Notes under the pieces: model-generated
Seen by the model: the letters and a program-made list of their open reading frames with translations, nothing else
Told to the model about the DNA's origin: nothing
Database searches by the model: none
Translations under genes and position numbers: made by a program
DNA from: Phytopythium helicoides
Taxonomy: Eukaryota > Oomycota > Peronosporomycetes > Pythiales > Pythiaceae
Length of the DNA stretch: 64,000 bases
Direction of reading: 5' to 3'
Assembly (NCBI GenBank): GCA_024867545.1
Contig: JANFNE010000007.1
Location: forward strand, 1,054,001 to 1,118,000
Shown: in pieces, positions 31,352 to 42,808 of the stretch
Position numbering within the stretch: position 1 is the stretch's first letter
Layout: every line of letters starts with the position of its first letter

Positions 31352-33178
31352 TTATCGTACGTTTCCTGGGTCCGCAACTTGTCTGGCGTTGCCTCCGAGG
31401 GCATGATTGCAAAATATTGCATGACCACTGGGAGCAAAGGGTTTTGTGGGCTCTACATGATTGCTTATCACGAAGCCGATGGCATCCCATGTGACGTCGC
31501 TAGTAGAAATCCACCTTGCACGAGGATGGACAAGTACGACAGGATTTTCCAAAAAAGCACTGGTAGCTCCATGACCAGGGTTCATACCTTGAACATCAAT
31601 AGAGGTATTGTATTCACACTCTTCGTCTCCTGCATTGCTCACGATTCCGTAAGAAAGCTTCATCTGAAGCAATCCAAATGCTTTTAGCGTTTCTCTAGTC
31701 ATAAACAGCTCAGCTCGATCGGGCTGCCGTACAAAGCCTCTGATGATAACGCTCTTGCTCCTTCCGTGCTGTGCTTCGTCAACGCAGTTTGGAGTCGCAA
31801 TTGCAGTAATACTTCCTAGGACTAACTTTGAAACCACCATTGCTCCAACGGCCCTCACTGCGAGAATGAAAGATGCGAGCCCTAGTACGATCGCACCATG
31901 CCCGACTAAACTCCAAACGTAGAAAGAAAGTGCCTCGCCGCGCTCCACTGAGTCGCGTATAGGAGGAGACTGGTTCAAGGTCGTCAAATAGTGCTGGAGC
32001 ACAAGCGCACAAAGCAATTCACCAAGCAACCCTGTTTCTACGTTGAAAAACAAGCGTCTTGAAATTCGGCGAGATGTTGCGCCTAAGCATCTTGTTGCCT
32101 CCAGCATCTCGAAGAGCAGCGATAGTACACAAGCAAGATTGTAACCAAGCGAAACAAACTGTGTGCGTGCTCCAGCGCCATCTTTGGCAATCAGCAAGAA
32201 CAAGTCGGTCATTAGCGATTCGATGAGAGCGTATAATAGGCCTGTGCGCTGAAAATTGCTCGCTCCGTGTGCTGCAAGCCTAGCACTCTCGTGAACAAAC
32301 ACCAAGGCTTGACGAAGTGATAGCGCCTCGTGAAGACTGTCACAATGGATGCCGTAGAATTTGCAGAGCTTCCACGAGCGGTGAACTACCAGTACGCGGT
32401 ACGAAACCCAAACGAATCCAAGTGAAGCGTACCACCTTGACCAGCGTTTAGCTCTAACGTTTACCACGGTGCCATCGTTGTCTTTTGCGAGTGACTGGCC
32501 ATTCAAATCCGCAGACCCGAGTGATTTCACGAGCACATATGCTGTGCTGTCATTTAAGCAGTGCATGCCTTCTCCGTATTCAAAGAATGCGTAATAGCCG
32601 ATTGACCCGTGGTAAAAGTGATACACAATCGGCAAGTAGTTTTCCTCGCAATCTGGAGGAAGTTTGACTTGGAACGGGTCAGACGATTGTACGATAGTGC
32701 TGCTTGTGGAAGTGTCACGCTGAAGTAAACGATACGCACCATGGATGTTATACTGCGCGACGACAAACCTGCATATAACATTGGCATTAGGATGCCTTGT
32801 ACCGTCGTCATCTCTGCTGCTGGCTGCGCTTGAATTCCAGTGCGTCAAACTAGCGTAGCTTGTAGGTGACACATTCCACCACACGCCAGCAATTTGTAGT
32901 CCATGGACGGGGCAAAGTTGCTCGAGATCGCCTTTGAACACTTGGTCGTTGTCGGTCTTTGATGCGGAAGGGACAACCAACTCTGGCGGAATGGAATGAG
33001 GCAGTGCAAGAAAGATGAAGCTGCGAGCTTGAAGTCCCCAGGGTATCAATACTACAACGCTCCACCCGAAGAGGAGTCGCCAACGTGCGCTGCTGCTTTG
33101 CCGACGTCTTGCACGAACCTGGACCAACGAGCTGCTGGTCTGCACGACGGGAGTGTGGGCAGAGACATTACTCGTCAT
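31352..33178 (-). CDS. Polytopic membrane protein, oomycete-type, unknown function
   Basis: 608 residues from ATG 33178 (the frame is open to 33220 but begins without ATG). One hydrophobic helix near the N-terminus (LLFGWSVVVLIPWGL), then a roughly 180-residue region with Asn-linked glycosylation sites and Cys that looks extracytoplasmic, then at least five further hydrophobic segments (ASLGFVWVSYRVLVV, LLYALIESLMTDLFLLI, LGYNLACVLSLLFEML, LLGELLCALVLQHYL, IVLGLASFILAVRAVGAMVV) and a soluble C-terminal 130 residues. No transporter signature is recognised. Its start faces the LRR gene downstream at 33413 on the same strand. Confidence 0.65.
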   Translation of the reverse strand: MTSNVSAHTPVVQTSSSLVQVRARRRQSSSARWRLLFGWSVVVLIPWGLQARSFIFLALPHSIPPELVVPSASKTDNDQVFKGDLEQLCPVHGLQIAGVWWNVSPTSYASLTHWNSSAASSRDDDGTRHPNANVICRFVVAQYNIHGAYRLLQRDTSTSSTIVQSSDPFQVKLPPDCEENYLPIVYHFYHGSIGYYAFFEYGEGMHCLNDSTAYVLVKSLGSADLNGQSLAKDNDGTVVNVRAKRWSRWYASLGFVWVSYRVLVVHRSWKLCKFYGIHCDSLHEALSLRQALVFVHESARLAAHGASNFQRTGLLYALIESLMTDLFLLIAKDGAGARTQFVSLGYNLACVLSLLFEMLEATRCLGATSRRISRRLFFNVETGLLGELLCALVLQHYLTTLNQSPPIRDSVERGEALSFYVWSLVGHGAIVLGLASFILAVRAVGAMVVSKLVLGSITAIATPNCVDEAQHGRSKSVIIRGFVRQPDRAELFMTRETLKAFGLLQMKLSYGIVSNAGDEECEYNTSIDVQGMNPGHGATSAFLENPVVLVHPRARWISTSDVTWDAIGFVISNHVEPTKPFAPSGHAIFCNHALGGNARQVADPGNVR

Positions 33179-33412
33179 GGTGAACACTGTGGAAACAAGA
33201 ATGCGCACGCGCACTGTCAACCGCTACCTCGTAACAGCGGTGTTTTGTTGTAGAATGCGGCTGAGCTGGAGCTGCAAAAATAAACAGACAAGGAGCTCAA
33301 CAGTCAGCTTTGAGACGGGTTGGTAACAACCAAACATGTAAAGACTGCTGAGTTAGCAGTGTGCAACAAAACATATGCTATTGACCTCTCTTGTCATCAT
33401 CTGGCAGCACCA

Positions 33413-35114
33413 CTAGACTATTTTGAGGGGAGGCCAGACCGTATCGCACCCACACGTCACTTGGATCGCATTGGGTAAATCTATGTTACTCTTGCTGATC
33501 AAAACCGACGCATTCGATTTCTCTGGAAGCAGCAACGTCCTCAAACAAGGATGGCCGCGCAAGCACGACACATCCGTGACACCTGTCTCCCTTAGTCGCA
33601 CCTCGCGCAGCTCCAACAATTCAGCCATAATTGAGATGTCGCGGACGTTGGAGCGCTCTAACCACAACGAGCGCAGGTTCTTCATGCCACGAAGTACCGA
33701 TAGGTCTTCAATCGGCTGCGTGTACAGATGCAGCAGCTCGAGATTCACCAGTGGCTTCAAGAATGAAAAATTGTCGTGAATCGATGAGTCACACCCAATG
33801 CGAAGCTCCTTCAGACCGGTTAGACCCGCAAGGGGGCGTAAGTCCACGGTATCGCCCTGGAAGGAGCTGACGTATAGCGATCTCACATTCGGAAAGCACT
33901 TGGCGACGCTTGCCAAGTCGATTAACCCGGAAGTTTCGACTTTTTCAACAAACGGATAGCAGCCACCATCAACCACAGCCAGTTCGGTGCTGTGAACGCC
34001 GAAATGGATCTCTCGGAGGTGCTTTAACGGAAACTCCGCAGAGAGCTTGGTGGCACCTTCCAGCCTCGTTAGCAGAGGTAAGCTTTGCAGCGCTCGCGTC
34101 GACGATTCATTCCAGTTCGTGATGTCGTTGTACTGATCGACAGAACGCAGCTTGGTAAGACCGGCAATTGGGCTCCAGTCGACGTCTTGGGAGCCAAGAA
34201 GCGACAGCTCTTCCAAATCGACGAGTCCAGCAAGCGGACGAAGGTCATCAAAGCGTTCACTCAGCTGGAGCACACGCAAATGCTTGAGATTTGTGACAGG
34301 CGTCAAGTTCCTTTCTGTGCTCTCAAAGTCGGTCCCACGTAGATTCAGCCGCTCGACATTGACGAGCGAAGCAACGAAGGCATCTTTCTCGGCTCTCCCT
34401 GCGTCGTAGTCGTCGAGGAGCGATCCCTCGAGCTCCAGCGCCTTGAGCTGTGGCGCAATGGCCAAGAGCGTGTCCAGCGACTCGATCTCGCAGTACTTGA
34501 GACTAAGCTCCTCCAAATGCGGCAGCGACGTAAGCACGTTTGTGTCGATCTCCCCGTTTGCCACCTCCAGCACTCGCAGGTTCTTGAGATCAGGCGACGA
34601 ACGCGAAGCGCTCCTCGTGCCACACGTTGTCGGTGCTGAAGCGCGTGAGTTTTGGCAGCTGGGCGAGCACATGTGCTCCTCGAACGGCCACCGATGCCAG
34701 CGAGATCTCCTCCAACTTGCTGAGGTGGCTGGCGTTGGTGAGGTCGACGGTCACGAGCTCGGCGACGCGCAGCGTCTTGATGGAGTCCGGCAGGTCTTCC
34801 GACAGCGCAAACGGCGCCTCGTCGTCCGTGAATCCCTCGATCGTGAGGCTCTCGAGGCTCGGGAGCTGCTGGAGAAGCCGCTGCTGCCACTCGGCGTGAA
34901 TCACGGCGCTGCGCACGGCCGATGCCGCGCTGAAGCTCCGGAGCACGCGCCGCGCGCTCTCGGGCGTCGTGGGCACGCGCCAGGTGGTCGACGCGAACAG
35001 CTGGCGGCGCGCGGGCGAGAGCGCGAGCGCGTGGCTGAGTCCCAGCAGCCGCAGGCGGTCGGCGGGCGCCAGGAACGGCGCCACCAGCGCCCACACGTCC
35101 TCCGCGGTCGCCAT
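33413..35114 (-). CDS. F-box-like / leucine-rich repeat protein with one frame break
   Basis: The N-terminal frame runs from ATG 35114 (MATAEDVWALVAPFL) to about 34595 and the LRR frame from there to 33413. The change occurs at HEERFAFV / PDLKNLRVLEVAN with no intron signals, and removing one base joins them. The joined protein (about 565 residues) parallels the 17646 gene from head to tail: the same F-box-like start, the RRQLFASTTWRVP block, the LRR array, and even the shared end CLRGHPCLRTLLLPE / LRGHPQIRRLILP and V(C/W)P(P/E)L. So this is a paralogue, either with an assembly insertion or recently broken. It diverges from the TIM8-like gene across a 206 bp shared promoter. Confidence 0.75.
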
Positions 35115-35320
35115 GAACGTCAGTTGGGCGGGAAGTGTTTCCCCCTCGCGCTGGATATGTAAATAATGAATAGTACGTGCGTATTTGCCGTGAATATTGT
35201 TGCGGAACGAGTGTAGTTGGGTGGATAAACGCATACATCGCGGCTATATATGTGCGCGCGGGCGTGGCCGCAATGGCCACCCGACACCAGCAGCACATCA
35301 AGCAGCACCACAGGAGCAGC

Positions 35321-35693
35321 ATGTCGTTCTTCGGGTTCGGGGGCAAGAAGGCAGAGCCGGCGCCGGCGCCGGGGCATTCGTACACGTACGAGGAGCCGAC
35401 GTACGACTACAGCTCGCCCGCGCCCGGGGGCCTCGTTCGATGCGGCGCCGTCGGCGTCGACGGCCTCGCTGGGCGGCGCCAGCGACGTGCAGGCCATGAT
35501 CCTCGAGGAGCAGCAGCGCGCCATGATCCAGCAGGCCATCAGCAAGATCTCGGCCATCGCGTGGGACAAGTGCAGCGCCAGCTCGCCCGGCGCCGAGCTC
35601 AGCGCCAAGGAGCGCGACTGCATCAAGAACACCACGCTCGCCTACCTCGACACGAGCGTCTTCGTCGTGCACCGCCTCAACAAGTCGGGCTGA
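35321..35693 (+). CDS. Small TIM chaperone, TIM8-like, with altered CX3C motifs
   Basis: ATG 35321 (MSFFGFGGKKAEPAPAP), with a +1 frame change in the G5 run at 35426-35430; removing one G gives a continuous protein of about 123 residues ending HRLNKSG. The C-terminal half matches the zf-Tim10/DDP fold best in TIM8 style: AWDKCSASSPGAELSAKERDC then IKNTTLAYLDTS. Such proteins escort membrane proteins across the mitochondrial intermembrane space using twin CX3C disulfides. Here each motif keeps only its first Cys (C-SAS-S and C-IKN-T). The N-terminal 45-residue Pro/Ser extension is unusual. Confidence 0.7.
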
Positions 35694-35792
35694 TGCAGCG
35701 GACCCGATGCGGTCCGCCGCCGTTTGCGTAGACCGACAGCGGGAGAATACACGCAGCAGCTCGTCAACAAGCAGCCTTTGATTCGCTATCTA

Positions 35793-36413
35793 TCACGGCG
35801 CGCTCTTGTACACGAGCAGCGTCACGTTGCCGTAGTTGCCGGCGTCGTAGCGCTCGCTCGGCGTGAGCCCGCGGATGCCCCACGTGTTGCAGATGACGCG
35901 CAGGTTGCGGCCCTTCTGCGCCAGGAGGCCCTTGAGCTTGTCTGCGAGCTGGTCCATGGCCTCCGGCAGCAGGTACGTGACGATGACCGTGGCCTCGGAC
36001 AGGTCCTCCTGCAGCAGGTCGCCGTGCGAGACGCTCACGCGCTCCTGCAGCTCGTTGGCCGCGATGTGCTGCCGGAAGCGGTCGATCAGGAACTCCTCGA
36101 TCTCCACGCCGCGCGCGCGCGCACCGAAGCGCTTCGCAGCAGCGATGCATATCCTCCCGTCTCCGCAGCCCAGGTCCATGAGGTACTGGCCACCACAGCG
36201 CTCGGTCAGCGTCAGTCAGCGCCACCAAAGCCGGCGGCAACGCACGTCCGAGGCCGAGAGCTGCGCGATCTCGACGATCTTGTCCACGACGTCGCGGTCG
36301 CTCTGGCACGGCGGGGCCAGCGAGTCGCCCTCGATCCACATGAACGCGCCAGGGTTCTGCTCCTCCTCGTCCTCGTCGGGCTCCTGCAGGTACACGGGCT
36401 TGGCCTCCTCCAT
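35793..36413 (-). CDS. Class I SAM-dependent methyltransferase
   Basis: Exons 36413-36246 and 36185-35793, 186 residues; the 60-nt GTGCGT...CCAG intron splits the sequence just before motif I. Motif I reads DLGCGDGR, followed by the acidic end of strand 2 (GVEIEEFLI), motif II/III region VSHGDLLQEDL and YLLPEAMDQL. Short single-domain enzymes of this shape resemble the FAM173/ATPSCKMT-type lysine methyltransferases, but the substrate cannot be told from sequence. The acidic N-terminus (QEPDEDEEEQNP) suggests a cytosolic protein. The stop lies 99 bp from the TIM8-like stop on the other strand (convergent pair). Confidence 0.78.
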
Positions 36414-36530
36414 GGTGGCGTCGGTGGTGGTGGCGGCTTGCGACTCTAGACGTCACAACTCGGCAGTGACTGGGAAGTAGTATGGATTTAAATCCAGAAA
36501 ACGCCCAGGAGATCTGGAAACAAAAATGTA

Positions 36531-36911
36531 TTGCATTCAGTATGGTATAAGTTCTTCGAGTCTGTGAAAGATGCATTAGAAGAGGTATCTCCCGAGCAAG
36601 CTCCTATTGAATATTCTTATGTGGTACCATTTCGATATAAAAATAGAGGTTTCAATTATTTCACAGGTCTCTCACGACCAGAATCCACAGAGCTGGTCAT
36701 GAGCATGAGTCGGCTCATGCAGACGGCCGCTGCGTTGGAGCGCTCACTGAGCGCTGCTGATTACGAGCACGGCGAGGCGATCAAGGAGCAGCAGCAACCG
36801 GAGGAGCAAGCGCCCGTAGTGGAGCAGCCCGAGGAACCCGCTGGCGAGGAGCCCAAGAAGGACAAGAAGAAGTTGAACGACAAGCAGCAGCTACTGCTGC
36901 AGCGTGTTTAG
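36531..36911 (+). CDS. Hypothetical ORF spanning an AT-rich patch, doubtful
   Basis: Open frame of 126 codons beginning with TTG; no in-frame ATG precedes it. The first 45 codons are AT-rich (36480-36670, unlike the GC-rich flanks); the rest is GC-rich and codes an acidic, Gln/Lys-rich, probably unstructured tail ([17 protein letters not shown]...[12 protein letters not shown]). TTTCACAG at 36659-36666 could be a splice acceptor, which would make only the second half an exon. No family recognised. Confidence 0.25.
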   Translation: MHSVWYKFFESVKDALEEVSPEQAPIEYSYVVPFRYKNRGFNYFTGLSRPESTELVMSMSRLMQTAAALERSLSAADYEHGEAIKEQQQPEEQAPVVEQPEEPAGEEPKKDKKKLNDKQQLLLQRV

Positions 36912-36963
36912 CACTGCTCCGTGCGCTCGTTCGCGCCCGAGCACGAGGTGGGCGAGGGCCACA

Positions 36964-37215
36964 TGTGCAGGTTGCCTGCACAGCATCGGCATCTCGACGC
37001 ACATCGACTCTGGCAAGACGACGCTCACGAACCAGATCGTATACTACACGGACCGCGTCAAAGCCATCCACGATGTGCGCGGCAAGGACGGCGTGGACGC
37101 CGAAATGGACTCGATGGAGCTCGAACAGGTGAAGGGCACGACCACCACCCAGTTCATCGCCACCAACGCCTCGTGGAAGGACGTCAGCATCAACACCATC
37201 GACGCGCTCACTTGA
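36964..37215 (+). pseudogene. Fragment of mitochondrial elongation factor G (EF-G1)
   Basis: Encodes only the start of the GTPase domain: [16 protein letters not shown] (P-loop) through [15 protein letters not shown] and [11 protein letters not shown]. The switch I end, RGITI in the family, reads KGTTT, and the DTPGH motif is replaced by DALT followed by a stop. The rest of the roughly 700-residue factor is absent; the FHIP gene starts on the other strand 45 bp later. The possible acceptor TGTGCAG just before GTTGCC hints that the fragment came from genomic DNA, not a spliced mRNA. Clearly non-functional. Confidence 0.8.
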
Positions 37216-37260
37216 CAAGTGCGCGCCAACCTCAGCGCATTTTTTTTTTCATCGATTAAT

Positions 37261-40232
37261 CTATGCGACCGAGGCAGACTCGCCTTCTCCGTCGCTGTCA
37301 TCCGAGTGCGAGCCAGTCGTCGACACTAGCAGGCTCTCCATGCTCGACTCGGCCTCGGCCAGCATCTGCTCGAACTCCTTCGTGATGTTAGCGGGCTGGT
37401 TAGCGGCCGCCTCGGCCCCCTCCTGCTCCGTCCCAGGCTCGGCCGATGAACCAACGTCTGAAAACGCCGTCTCCGTCGAGATGCCGCGCGGGCGAGACGT
37501 CGAGGACCGCTTCGGCTCGAGGTAGTACCCCTCGGGCTTGAGCGGGAGAGCCTTGACGCGCTCGCGAGCATACAGCAGCGAGCACAGCTCCTTCAGCATC
37601 TCTTCCAGCACGACATATCCGCACAGCAGACGAGACTCGGCTTCGTGGTCATTCAGCGAGGCGTCATTGTCGTCCTGAATTAACTTCCTCCGCAACTCTT
37701 CGACCATCTCAAACCCATTTGAAAGCCGGTTGATACGCCGCAGAGCATCGCTGTACACCTCCTCGAGAATTGATCGCAGGCTGGAACCGCTCGGTCGAGA
37801 TTCGTCCAGGTCGAAGATAACCGATGAACAACGCGACTTTTGAGCCAACGCGTACAACAAACCAGAGAGAGCGAGGTTCTCATGGAAAGAGTTCTCAAGA
37901 ATTCGCTCAGCGCGGTTTAGCACAATGCGCAAGAACAGCGGCATATCGTCGGATGTAGATTCTTCGGCTGAATGCTCCGACTGGCGAATAGATACCACGG
38001 ACGCTGATCGCTGCTGCTGCACTTCAGGCGGAACTACCGGCGAGAACGAAGGTAGCGACAGGCTTAAATAAACTTCCTTCAGTGGCTTCACGGCGTTGCG
38101 CGTCGCAGCCGTACGAGAGACCCGTGGCGAAGTCGGTTGAGAGCTCTTGCGAGATTTTTTGGACGGAGAGGCGGCGGGCTTGACGTTTGTTGATGATGAT
38201 TCGGACGTACCCCACGCGTCATCTTCGTCACCGGGTTTATCACTATCTCCGTCGCTTTCATCTGTATCATCTGGTGTGCCAGGAAATCGTTGGCAAGTAG
38301 CATATTCAGCGTCCGCGATATAAGAGAGGAGAGACAACACTTGATCCTCACTGTCATCCGCGGCAGGAATTTCCACATCTCTGTCGTTGCCACCAAACGC
38401 TTGAATTTTCCACAAGTGCACGTTGGATGCCACAGCGGATTCTGGGAACCGCGAAGCAAACCAGATCGCACCATTGCTCGAATGCGCAAGGCTTCCGCGA
38501 GTGATATCAACGTCGTCGATGTCAGCTCTTTCCGATTCACTCTTGCCATTCGCATCAATGTTCACTCCGAGAAGCATAGTATCCGTGTACACATCTTGTA
38601 GATCAAGCAAGTACGTAAACAGGTCAATAGTCGCAATGCTTAGCGAGCTAGATAGTGAATCCATCCGATGAAGTAGCTTTGATGGCAATAGCTCGACTGG
38701 AAGCGCATCTTGTGGCTTGAAAGGATCCGGGGTTTCGTCAACCGGATCCAACACTGCTGATTCAGTCACGCGGTCAGACTTTCGCTGGAGCAAAAAGTCC
38801 ACAAACTCTGTCAGTAAAGGGTTTGCCCGCGTGTCTCGCCCACAAGCTGTCAGCTCTTCCAATACAATTCGAGCATACAGCGTCGCAGTCCAAGCAGCAG
38901 CTTCCGAAGTGCTCAACAGACCCTCAAGAAGAGGCCCTTCCAAGAAACGCGACCGAAATTGGTAGAGAAGTTCATCAGCGATCGAGTGGCGAACTTCTTC
39001 GCCTGAATTCTCGTCGACGTCAACCAGCTCGTACCGCGCAACCATTGCAAGCGTGCAACAAAAGCGTAGCCGGATCGCAAGCGTGCCGATCTCGGTCTCA
39101 ATCCCTCGTCGTGGCGTGCTCAAATTGCCTGGAGAAGTTGGAGAGGAGGTGGCACCAGACCCACGAGATATCTTCACATCGGGCAAGATCTTGGGCAAGT
39201 TGTCGTACGCACCAATAACACCGTTGACAGCATATATACAAAATGGAGTAAGCTGGAGAACAAAACGGCACAAAGCGCGCTCATGTACTGATGCAGCAAT
39301 CACAAGGGCTTCTCGGCACTTTTCGCCTATCTTGCCAAGCGCATACATGTGCGGCAGCAACGCAGTGAACAGGATCAGCTCTGCCACGTCGTTCTGGCTC
39401 TGGTGCACTGACGAATGAAGAGTATAGTCACTGCTTGTCGTGCGCGTGCGCGCTCTGGACACTCGCGTAGTGTCAGCCTCCGACTTGCGCACAATGAGTT
39501 TGTCAGCGTTGAGGAAGAAGAATTCGGTCTGCACCGGGTCGCCACGCAGCTTCTTCCATAGCACGTTCAGTAGTGTGATGAGGCACTTTCGCACAACGGG
39601 GTCTTCAACCTCCTTGCGCGCTGCAGCTTGAATGAGCGCGACCACCGACACGTGCACCTCGCGCGTGGGTAGAATCGGGTAGTTGACCCTGTTGAGGCAG
39701 TAACGAGTTAGCGTGATCGCTGCAGCGAGTACTGGCAGTGCTGGATACCTTACCTGCTCAGCAGTGCTGCGACGAACTGCAACGACAGCGACATGATGCC
39801 GCAGGGCTGGTCGCGCGCGCCGAATTCGCACAGGCGAGAGATGATTTGCTTCTCAAGCAGGTACTCGAGGCACTCTCGAGGCGCGTGCTGCTGCGCCTGC
39901 ACGTCGTCCGCGTCGCTGAGCGCCGATGGGCGCTGGCGCGCCATGGACAGCTCGATGCGGTCGTACTCGTTCTCCTCCTTGTAGATGAGCAGCACGAGCT
40001 TCTGCAGCGAGTCGCGCGTGTGCGAGTCGAGCAGCAGGCGGCGCTGCTCCGCGGCGTCCAACTCGCGCGCCATGATGGACTCGAGGAAGCGCGCGACGGT
40101 AGTCCACCGGTGGTGGAACTCGTCCACGCGCGACTCGTAGAGCGTGGGCGCCACGATGTCGGCGGCCTGCGCCAGCGCGTCCGACGCGCGCGCCGCCACC
40201 TGGCGCAGCTTGCTGCGGATCCACGAGGCCAT
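37261..40232 (-). CDS. FHIP-type protein (FTS/Hook-interacting, RAI16/FAM160 family)
   Basis: Exons 40232-39754 and 39688-37261 join in frame across a 65-nt GTAAGG...ACAG intron to give 968 residues. Family signatures: the N-terminal HHRWTTVARFLES, LEYLLEKQIISRLCEFG, and across the splice MSLSLQFVAALLSRVNYPILP with VHVSVVALIQAA. Animal FHIP proteins join FTS and Hook to link vesicles to dynein. The middle holds a low-complexity acidic Ser/Lys region, and the C-terminus is predicted disordered. Divergent from the PPR-like gene with 358 bp between starts. Confidence 0.8.
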
Positions 40233-40590
40233 GGCGCGCTGCGGGCGTCGACCGGGGAGCGGAGAAGGGGCTGGCGCGCGTCTGGAGGCCGACGGGAGCG
40301 GCGCGTGACCCTCGAGCGGCGCTGCTTCCCGCGGTTTTTCCGCTTCTGCTCAGGGGGCGGGCGTTGGCACTGTGGTGGTCAGGTTGAATCGTCTCTTCAT
40401 GAGTGGCACATGTGACAAGAAAACGGGAGAAGTGAACTCATGCGTCGGATTAACACGGACAGCGGTGATGTCACGTGGATGGAAGGGACCTGTCGCGCGA
40501 AGGTCGCGAGAACGGCATACTGAAAGCGAGAGAGAGGCTGACGGGCATCGGCCGCCGCAGACCAGGGGAGCCGTCAATCGGGAGCTCGAC

Positions 40591-42475
40591 ATGCTGCTGC
40601 AGCGGCTAGCGACGGCTGCGCGGCCGCGGCGCCTCGCGCGCCAGCTGCAGGCGCACGCGCTGGAGCCGCGAGCGGCGCGTGAGGCGGGCGCGGAGGCGGC
40701 CAAGCCGAGCCACCGCGCGCTGCTGGGGGCCAAGGAGGAGCCGGACAAGTCGGGCGACAGGCGCGCGAGTCGAGCGGCGCCGAGGCAGCCGGAGGCGGAG
40801 ACGCACGCGGGGCTCCAGACGCTGCTGGGCGCGCATGCGCAGCTCCCCACGGTAATGCTGGACAGGTGCGTCGAGCTGCTGTGGATGGAGCGCTGCTCGA
40901 CAGTTGGGCTGAGTGGGATTGCGGATCTTCAGGGCCAGGGAAGACTGTCGCGCGCTGCTGGCGGCGGCAGACAGGAGCAGCCCGCCAGTAGAGGGCGAGA
41001 GCGCGCGCCAGCGGCTCCGGCGCCAGCAGAAGGCTGTAACGCGCCACCTGGACAAGTTGCTGTGGAGCCTGCGCCAGAAGAGGGACTACGTCGAGGTCGA
41101 GGCGGTGGCGCACGTGTGGGAGGAGGTGTTCCCGCAGTTTTCTGGCGTGCCCAGACACTGCAAGGTCATCTGCGAACACCTCGCGCTGACGCTGAACCAG
41201 CAGAAGCGCTTCCAGGAAGTGGTTGACAAGTTCTGGGTCAAACAGCTGGCGCGCACGGGCGATCAAGACACTTCTGGCGCTATCAACTCGGTACTCATGT
41301 CGCCTGTGCTGAGCTCTGCTATCTTTGTTGCCTGTGGCCACCTGGGCGAGTCAATGCGCGCGCTAGAGCTGCATAGCTTGCTGCAGAATCGGGAGATCGC
41401 TATTTCCAAGGTTTCGTACTTCCACCTGTTGAACTCGCTGCTCAAGGATTCCGACTTTTGCGACTGCGATCGAGTGCTACAGCTGTGCGAAGAATTGACG
41501 ACAGCCATGCCAGGGGAGAAAGTGCCGCTGTCGCTACTGCCTTCCGTTATCATGATGGCGACGCAGTATGACGAATTGGACCGCGCAATGAAACTGTACG
41601 CGCACCCACGGAATGCTCCAATGTCGAGTTACACGGAGTTCCGTCTAGAGATCTGCGCGCAAACGTTATGGGAGCACAGCCACGGGGATGAGATGATCCA
41701 GTTGTATCGCGGTGTCATGAACTCGGCAACAGCTAGCCGCGAGTTCAAGGAGCGATTGTCCAAGGGTCTCCTTCGTAAGGTTGTGACGGACTCGACTGTT
41801 GAGAACCGAACTGACCGACTGGACATGGCTCACGAGATTATGGAGGTCATGAATGAGCACGGGATAGCCGCCAGTCCACAGGTCATCACACCCCTACTCC
41901 ATACACTACTCCTTGCCGGAGTTGACGATGAGATTAAGAGCGCGACGGGTCTTCGCGATTTTTTCGGATTGTATCCGAAGGTGCTCGAGTGGAACGCTTA
42001 CGCCGTAGGGGAAGCCGTTATCATGTGTGTTCACTGCAAGCGCGTACAGTTGGTCGATGACTTGGTTGTGTACGCTCTTGACCGCGCAATCCCGATAAAA
42101 TATGCTGCGCTGGAGACGGTTGTGGCATTTTACTTCAAACTCGGCATGATGGGAGACCTCGAGCGCGTCGCTGACATTGTTCGTGCCTTGCGACTGAACA
42201 AGCACATTCCGCTCGGTATTGCCGTGACGGAGATCGGAATGTCGGCGAATATTCGTCTGGGTCGCTACGAAGAGGTGATTCACTTGTTTGAAGACTTTGT
42301 GGCGTCTGACGGAGAGCGCAAACGAATCTTGAACCGTCGGTTTATTCTCAAGTCGGCGCGTACAGCGTACGCTGTGCTTCGGCGGACGGACGAGGCGAAT
42401 GCTCTACAGAAGCTGCTGAACGAGAGTTATTCGGGTGTACTCGGTGAGGACGAAGAAGAAGGGCACGGACAATGA
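40591..42475 (+). CDS. PPR-like helical-repeat protein, probably mitochondrial
   Basis: Exons 40591-40865 and 40933-42475 join in frame (605 residues). The Arg/Ala/Gln-rich N-terminus (MLLQRLATAARPRRLARQLQ) looks like a mitochondrial presequence. The body is a run of roughly 35-residue helical hairpins (for example LSSAIFVACGHLGESMRALELH, VSYFHLLNSLLKDSDFCDCD, VVAFYFKLGMMGDLERVADI) typical of degenerate pentatricopeptide repeats, which bind organellar RNA. The acidic C-terminus is GEDEEEGHGQ. Which transcript it binds cannot be told. Confidence 0.65.
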
Positions 42476-42808
42476 GATGCTGGCAGAAGATCATCTCAAC
42501 GAAGAAGATATCCAGTGAGAATCCTGCAGCATTCTCCGTTGAAGCGTCAGAGAACCCCAAGCCAACTGGAGACGCCAGTTCCTAGAAGTAGGTAAAGTAC
42601 GCAAATCACAAACCACCTTTTTTGCCCGATCAGACCACGCTATCTTCAGCGTCGTTGTAAAAATACGCTTCCGATCCACGATGCCATTGACGTCGTCCGA
42701 TACTGAATGGACCTGCCATACAGGTAGCGATCAGATCAGGTTAAGCTTCGCGCAGAAAATGCCCGATGGAGATGGTGCAGTTGACACTGACATGAGTGGA
42801 GACGATCG

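Noticed and set aside
34443..35162. 239-codon plus-strand ORF
   Set aside because: Antisense to the F-box-like/LRR gene; composition reflects GC-rich third positions.
35764..36576. 270-codon minus-strand frame over the methyltransferase
   Set aside because: Out-of-phase, Arg/Pro-rich shadow; the true product is the spliced 186-residue methyltransferase.
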